NCBI GenBank assembly: GCA_949752745.1
Contig: CATKHT010000144.1
Coordinates: 1-64,000 of the forward strand
From: Protula sp. h YS-2021
Lineage: Eukaryota; Annelida; Polychaeta; Sabellida; Serpulidae
Length of the DNA stretch: 64,000 nucleotides
Direction: 5' to 3'
Positions 60,176-64,000 of this stretch are shown here, in pieces; positions within the stretch are counted from its first letter, which is position 1, and each line of letters starts with the position of its first letter. A model generated the notes under the pieces. It did not search any database. It was not told the origin of the DNA and worked only from the letters and a program-made list of their open reading frames with translations. Position numbers and translations under genes: made by a program.

Positions 60176-60831
60176 AGCATCCATTCACATGTTTGGTCTC
60201 TGGACCTACAGGCAGTGGCAAAACTTCTCTAGTTAGAGAAATTCTAGAACAAAAGTTAATTAAACCCTCTCCAAAAACCATTTTATGGCTCTATGCGGCA
60301 GATCAGCCTTTGTACAAGGGAATGAAAGGTGTAGAATTTTACCAAGGCATTCCAGATGACATTGAAGAGCGTTTTAACCCGAAAAAGCCAAACTTACTCA
60401 TCATTGATGATTTAATGACGAAATGTCATAGTGATGAGCGTATGACACGTCTCTTTAGTTTTGGTAGCAGTCATCAAAATCTAAGCATTATTTTTATTGT
60501 ACATAACTTGTTCCATCATGGTAGAGAAATGCGAAATATTAGTTTGAATACGCATTACATCATTCTGTTTAAAAATCCTAGAGACAGTCAACAAATAAGT
60601 ACATTAGCACGACAAATGTATCCTGGAAAATCTCAATTTCTTATAGAAGCCTATCAAGATGCTACGAGCAAACCTCATGGCTATTTATTCATTGATTTGA
60701 AGCCGAAGACGAATGATCAACTACGTATTCGTACAGGCATTTTACCAAAAGATACACATTACGTATATGTTGATAAGGTAGCGTATGAACAAGAACCAAG
60801 TCACTTGACCATTCGCAACCAAGATGTCTAA
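60172..60831 (+). CDS. FtsK/HerA-type DNA packaging ATPase
   Basis: 219 residues from the ATG in the ATGA overlap with the integrase; the frame is open upstream inside that gene but only without an ATG. Walker A is GPTGSGKT at residues 11-18 and Walker B is LLIIDD at 75-80, followed by IFIVHNLFHHGREMRN, a conserved segment of this family. Related ATPases of adenovirus-like and NCLDV-type viruses pump DNA into the capsid. All key motifs are intact. Confidence 0.92.
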   Translation: MKHPFTCLVSGPTGSGKTSLVREILEQKLIKPSPKTILWLYAADQPLYKGMKGVEFYQGIPDDIEERFNPKKPNLLIIDDLMTKCHSDERMTRLFSFGSSHQNLSIIFIVHNLFHHGREMRNISLNTHYIILFKNPRDSQQISTLARQMYPGKSQFLIEAYQDATSKPHGYLFIDLKPKTNDQLRIRTGILPKDTHYVYVDKVAYEQEPSHLTIRNQDV

Positions 60832-61150
60832 ACGTATTCAAGCGAATCAACCATTTCTTCATTTGCTCGCACGCAGCGGGCCTAAACGATGTAAAACCTT
60901 GCTACAACAAGCTACTAAGGAGAAATTAACTAGCTTGTTTGAAATTTGTTTGAATATATTGCGAGGACATTTACCCTTAAGCTCAAAAAGGTATAAGGTA
61001 TTCAAGCGTGAACGTCATACCCTACGCGCACTAGCAGATAAGAAGATATCACTTCAAAGAAAAAAGAAGTTGATTAATCAGAAAGGAGGATTTATTGGAG
61101 CTATTGCTAAATTTGCATTGCCCTTGTTAACTCAGTTGCTGTTAAAATGA
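60824..61150 (+). CDS. basic core-like Polinton protein (108 aa)
   Basis: It overlaps the end of the ATPase gene by 8 bases. The protein is very basic, with helical stretches (LLQQATKEKLTSLFEICLNI and DKKISLQRKKKLINQKGGF) and a hydrophobic C-terminus (IGAIAKFALPLLTQLLL). Similar short basic proteins with a final GGF plus hydrophobic tail sit next to the ATPase in other Polinton/adintovirus elements and may be virion core components. The function is inferred. Confidence 0.65.
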   Translation: MSKRIQANQPFLHLLARSGPKRCKTLLQQATKEKLTSLFEICLNILRGHLPLSSKRYKVFKRERHTLRALADKKISLQRKKKLINQKGGFIGAIAKFALPLLTQLLLK

Positions 61151-61692
61151 AGCGTACTGTGAAAATGGTCCTTATTCCTGAATATGAATATAAAATGTTG
61201 TTAGAAAAGAAGGGAAAAAATAGTGAAATCAAAACAAAAGTGAATAAACTTTTACGTGGGAAACGAACTCGTGAAAAGGCAATAGAAATGTCTCAAGTGC
61301 TTGGACGTCATTTACGAACAATTCAGTCACAACAACAACAACAACGACAAAAGTCTGCTACAGCATCTAATGCAGAAAAATCAGAAAAGTCCCAACAGTT
61401 TCTAAACCATTTCCAACCTATTTATCATGCAAAACTAGTACAACTTCTGACAGAACTTAAGAAATATGGTACGAGATGGACAGATAAAAATGAACTTGTT
61501 TTAAAAACGGGTACTGTCATTACAAATTCTAACATTATTGATTTGTTGAAAGAAGCATTGGTTGCTACAAAAAGAAAAGAACGACGAGAACCACCACGTG
61601 GTTGGAAGCAGTTTATTGAGGAAATAGTAGATGCTAACATTCCAAAAACTGTTTTTGGCAAAAAGACAACTCGTGAAGATATTGCAAAATAG
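61147..61692 (+). CDS. conserved Polinton protein of unknown function (181 aa)
   Basis: It starts in a 4-base ATGA overlap with the preceding gene. N-terminal basic region, a Gln run (QQQQQ), then a conserved end with TRWTDKNELVLKTGTVITNS, NIIDLLKEALVATKRK, GWKQFIEEIVDANIPKTV. A similar end is found in a common Polinton protein of unknown role. The frame after the TAG at 61690-61692 stays open for 16 more codons (to TAA at 61741), overlapping the next gene. Confidence 0.7.
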   Translation: MKRTVKMVLIPEYEYKMLLEKKGKNSEIKTKVNKLLRGKRTREKAIEMSQVLGRHLRTIQSQQQQQRQKSATASNAEKSEKSQQFLNHFQPIYHAKLVQLLTELKKYGTRWTDKNELVLKTGTVITNSNIIDLLKEALVATKRKERREPPRGWKQFIEEIVDANIPKTVFGKKTTREDIAK

Positions 61693-61727
61693 ATACAACA
61701 ACGTCAACAAAGGTTGTTTCCAGAAGG

Positions 61728-61937
61728 ATGGGAAACTTTTTAACATGGATTAAAGAGTTGTGGTGTTGTTGTTGTAAAGAAAATGGAAATAAAAATACTA
61801 TTCCTGTAAAAATTAGGTGTGTTAGTGCTTGTTGTCAGGGAGAAGTAGTAGATACCAATGTAGATCATGTAGATAGTAATTTAGACAACAATGAAGACAG
61901 CAATGTAGAGAGTGAGGATGAAGAGTGTCAAACATGA
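61728..61937 (+). CDS. small protein with myristoylation-like and Cys-rich N-terminus (69 aa)
   Basis: It begins MGNFLTWIKELWCCCCKE: Gly2 and Thr6 fit the N-myristoylation pattern (MG-x3-S/T), and four consecutive Cys could be palmitoylated. The rest is polar and very acidic (HVDSNLDNNEDSNVESEDEE). No hydrophobic membrane helix. It lies between the conserved Polinton protein and the penton gene. A peripheral membrane or virion-associated role is inferred. I do not recognise a family. Confidence 0.5.
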   Translation: MGNFLTWIKELWCCCCKENGNKNTIPVKIRCVSACCQGEVVDTNVDHVDSNLDNNEDSNVESEDEECQT

Positions 61938-61991
61938 AGTAATGTATATACACATCTAGTCTATCTACATCACATAAACGATTTAGCTGTC

Positions 61992-62756
61992 ATGGAGTCA
62001 ACAAGTTTTTACATTACTTTACCTAGCAATGCTAGTATGAACTATTATCCCAACAACAAGACTTCAAATTATCAAATTCGTATGCCTCGAACCATCTATC
62101 TGAACGGAAAATATGAAGTGGAATTAGCTGAAATTCAATATCCACATACATGGACAACCATGAGACATGGAATGGACTATTCTATTCAGTATCGACAACA
62201 ACCACTTACAGATTCTGTTCTTGGCACAATCAATATTCCTTATGGTTACTACAGATCCATACAAGAAATATGTCATGCAGTCAATGAAGAAGCGACTAAT
62301 TCTATGAAAGATAACCTTAAAGAAGGTATTCGGATAAAGTATGATAAAATTAGACGACGCGTTTTTCTATATCTAAATTATAGCTTTGAAGTGTCATTCT
62401 CCACTGGATTAGCTGAGATTTTAGGATTTATCCCAAATCAATGGTATACTGAAACGTGTACAGCTGAATATAAAGCCGATGTGAAACAGGGATTTTATAC
62501 ACTTTATGTGTACTGTAGTATTTGTGAACCACAAGTTGTTGGTGATTATTATGTTCCTTTGCTACGTTCTGTTGGAATACAAGGACATGATGGAGACATT
62601 ATCATGAAAACTTATGGAGAACCTCATTATGTTCCTGTAAACACATCTAAATTTGATGTGATAGAAATGAATATTAAGGATGACACAGACCATAATGTTC
62701 CATTTCAAACTAGGAAGGTGATCTGTAAACTTCATTTTCGATCAAAAGCATTATGA
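61992..62756 (+). CDS. penton-type minor capsid protein of Polinton
   Basis: 254 residues with the typical opening SFYITLPSNASMNYYPNN, then NYQIRMPRTIYLNGKYEVEL, AEIQYPHTW. This is the conserved start of the minor (penton-like, single jelly-roll) capsid protein of animal Polintons/adintoviruses. The protein is about the family length. The C-terminal end overlaps the next ATG (TTATGA). Confidence 0.8.
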   Translation: MESTSFYITLPSNASMNYYPNNKTSNYQIRMPRTIYLNGKYEVELAEIQYPHTWTTMRHGMDYSIQYRQQPLTDSVLGTINIPYGYYRSIQEICHAVNEEATNSMKDNLKEGIRIKYDKIRRRVFLYLNYSFEVSFSTGLAEILGFIPNQWYTETCTAEYKADVKQGFYTLYVYCSICEPQVVGDYYVPLLRSVGIQGHDGDIIMKTYGEPHYVPVNTSKFDVIEMNIKDDTDHNVPFQTRKVICKLHFRSKAL

Positions 62757-63109
62757 AAGCATACACACACAATCCATCTATATATTGCAACCATTTTCTT
62801 CGTCAAGTGGGTGGAGAATTACCAGGATTTCAAGGAGCGCGAATACAATATGGAGATGGTATTGGTTCAATACTGGGATCATTGGCTCGCAAAGCTATTC
62901 CACTGCTTAAGGCAGGAGCTAAAATCGTTGCGCCACATCTTAAAAGGGCTGCAAAAGATGTTGCGAAAGATGTTACAGGTCGAGTAGCACAACGTATGTT
63001 TGGTGGTGGGTTACGAGGACAAAAGAGAGTGAAACGAGCAAAACGTGTCAGAAGGCGAAAGGCAGCTAAACGGATAACATCAACAAAATATAAGAAAGAT
63101 ATTTTTTAA
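62753..63109 (+). CDS. pVI-like basic virion protein with possible adenain cleavage site
   Basis: 118 residues. After HFLRQVGGELPGFQGARIQY comes an amphipathic/hydrophobic stretch (GDGIGSILGSLARKAIPLLK, AGAKIVAPHLKR). Residues about 84-88 read MFGGG, which fits the adenovirus protease consensus (M/I/L)-x-G-G|x. A very basic tail follows (RVKRAKRVRRRKAAKR type). Adenovirus pVI-like membrane-active proteins have a comparable make-up. The function is inferred, and the protease itself is not visible in the window. Confidence 0.6.
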   Translation: MKAYTHNPSIYCNHFLRQVGGELPGFQGARIQYGDGIGSILGSLARKAIPLLKAGAKIVAPHLKRAAKDVAKDVTGRVAQRMFGGGLRGQKRVKRAKRVRRRKAAKRITSTKYKKDIF

Positions 63110-63111
63110 TC

Positions 63112-64000
63112 ATGTCTTTAATTCATAATCATTCTTGTGAATGTAGTCTTTCTCCATTAGAATGGTTTCGCATACCACCAACGCAAACTGCTGTAGAAAA
63201 AAGTTATAATGTAGACTATCAACCACTAACTACCATTAGAGAAGGTGCTCCAATAGAATTCTACATTCCTGCGAGTACAGAAGAATATCTAGATTTAAAG
63301 AACAGTAAACTCCATATTGTATGCCATATTGTAAAAGTTGATGGAACACCGTGTGGTGTAGATGATAACGTGTCATGTATCAATGATTTGTTTAATGGGT
63401 TATGGTCTAATATTGAATTATTTCTAAATGATCGATTGGTATCACATAGTAACAATACCCATGGTTATACCAGTATCATATCTCATCTCATTCATGACTC
63501 GGAAGAAAGTCTCCGTTCTGAGCGCTCTATGCGTCTCATCTATAAAGATACTGCCGGGTCAATGAATACTCATGAGGTGAAAAGACCTAATCATGAAAGA
63601 TATGTATCAGGTTTTCATGTAAATGTTGAGGGTGGCGATCTAGCTGAAACAGGAAATAATGGTTTACATCATCGTTATTTGTATACACGTTTAAGCCGTG
63701 AGTTTATGCTTACAGGTGGCTTAAGGGTAGATTTGTTTGAGCAGGATCGTTATCTTCCCAATGGTGTTAGTATGAAATTACGCTTACATAGACAAAAAGA
63801 TGAATATGTATTAATGGCTGCAAATAATGGTTTTAAAGTAGAAGTCAGAGAAGCGTTTTTAACCATTCGCAAAGTGAGGGTTAGTCCAGGTATTCAGTTG
63901 GGACATGCAGATGCGTTGATGAAAAGTCCTGCTAAGTTTATTGTTACTAGAAAAGAATGTAAAGTTTTAGCTATTCCAACTGGATTTCAATCTTTTGTGA
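63112..64000 (+). CDS. major capsid protein (double jelly-roll, hexon-like), partial
   Basis: It starts with the ATG at 63112, two bases after the preceding stop, and stays open to the window end (296 codons). The opening CECSLSPLEWFRIPPTQTAV, then PLTTIREGAPIEFYIPAS, EEYLDLKNSKLHIVCHIVKV matches the conserved N-terminus of Polinton/adintovirus major capsid proteins. Known homologues are about 400-600 residues, so roughly half or more is here. No frameshift or stop was seen. Confidence 0.88.
   Translation, partial: MSLIHNHSCECSLSPLEWFRIPPTQTAVEKSYNVDYQPLTTIREGAPIEFYIPASTEEYLDLKNSKLHIVCHIVKVDGTPCGVDDNVSCINDLFNGLWSNIELFLNDRLVSHSNNTHGYTSIISHLIHDSEESLRSERSMRLIYKDTAGSMNTHEVKRPNHERYVSGFHVNVEGGDLAETGNNGLHHRYLYTRLSREFMLTGGLRVDLFEQDRYLPNGVSMKLRLHRQKDEYVLMAANNGFKVEVREAFLTIRKVRVSPGIQLGHADALMKSPAKFIVTRKECKVLAIPTGFQSFV

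Larger units (their letters stand above)
56475..64000 (+). mobile_element. Polinton/Maverick (adintovirus-like) element, left part; continues beyond window
   Basis: Twelve plus-strand genes include a Polinton-type integrase with chromodomain, an FtsK/HerA-type ATPase, a penton-type minor capsid protein and a double-jelly-roll major capsid protein. This is the defining set of Polintons/adintoviruses. Gene density is high with 4-8-bp overlaps, unlike the flanking host DNA. The left terminal inverted repeat cannot be placed without the right end, so the start given here is the first promoter. All genes read are intact, so this may be a young copy. Confidence 0.9.

Overview
The window looks like nuclear DNA of a marine invertebrate. 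A lophotrochozoan such as a mollusc is my best guess, not a proven one. The reasons are intron-rich extracellular-matrix and lectin genes, a 5'-truncated non-LTR retrotransposon, many tandem repeats and MITE-like elements, clustered TGACCT/AGGTCA-rich repeats, and a Polinton/Maverick-type element with an integrase. Host genes were built by joining open blocks across GT/AG splice sites with matching intron phase. No transcript evidence was available.

Layout. 1-23.7 kb is repeat-rich and I see no host gene in it: a LINE tail (2.2-3.2 kb), a 420-bp TA-flanked MITE (4.0-4.5 kb), a 3.3-kb inverted-repeat element (7.2-10.5 kb), a 43-bp minisatellite of about 35 copies (11.0-12.6 kb), a possible 2.5-kb ACGTC-rich element (13.0-15.5 kb) and an old 1.3-kb tandem duplication (19.4-21.7 kb). 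23.7-31.7 kb on the plus strand holds a five-exon gene for a secreted fucolectin-type (FTP) plus PAN/apple protein. 33.1-38.6 kb is a foldback-like element whose long inverted arms surround a PC4-like gene. The left arm also carries a zinc-finger gene broken by a stop codon, and a partial copy sits in the right arm. Two genes in this element are preceded by arrays of GTTCAAC/GTTGAAC repeats that run into a TATA-like box at almost identical spacing.

40.9-54.6 kb on the minus strand is a gene with at least 23 coding exons. It encodes a membrane protein with a MAM domain, a Pro/Ala/Thr hinge, about 290 Gly-X-Y triplets, EGF-like modules, one transmembrane helix and a cytoplasmic tail. Its 5' end is not in the window. 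All collagen introns split the Gly codon after its first base, and the exon-size order 189-144-180-207 nt occurs twice in a row.

56.5-64.0 kb is the left part of a Polinton/adintovirus-like element, plus strand. In order it has a protein with one good and one weaker CARD-like death-fold region, a PC4-like/zinc protein, two small unknown proteins, a chromodomain integrase, an FtsK/HerA-type packaging ATPase, a basic core-like protein, a conserved Polinton protein, a small lipid-anchor-like protein, a penton-type minor capsid protein, a pVI-like basic protein, and a major capsid protein that runs off the window end. Polymerase B and the adenain-type protease are not visible and would be expected beyond the window.
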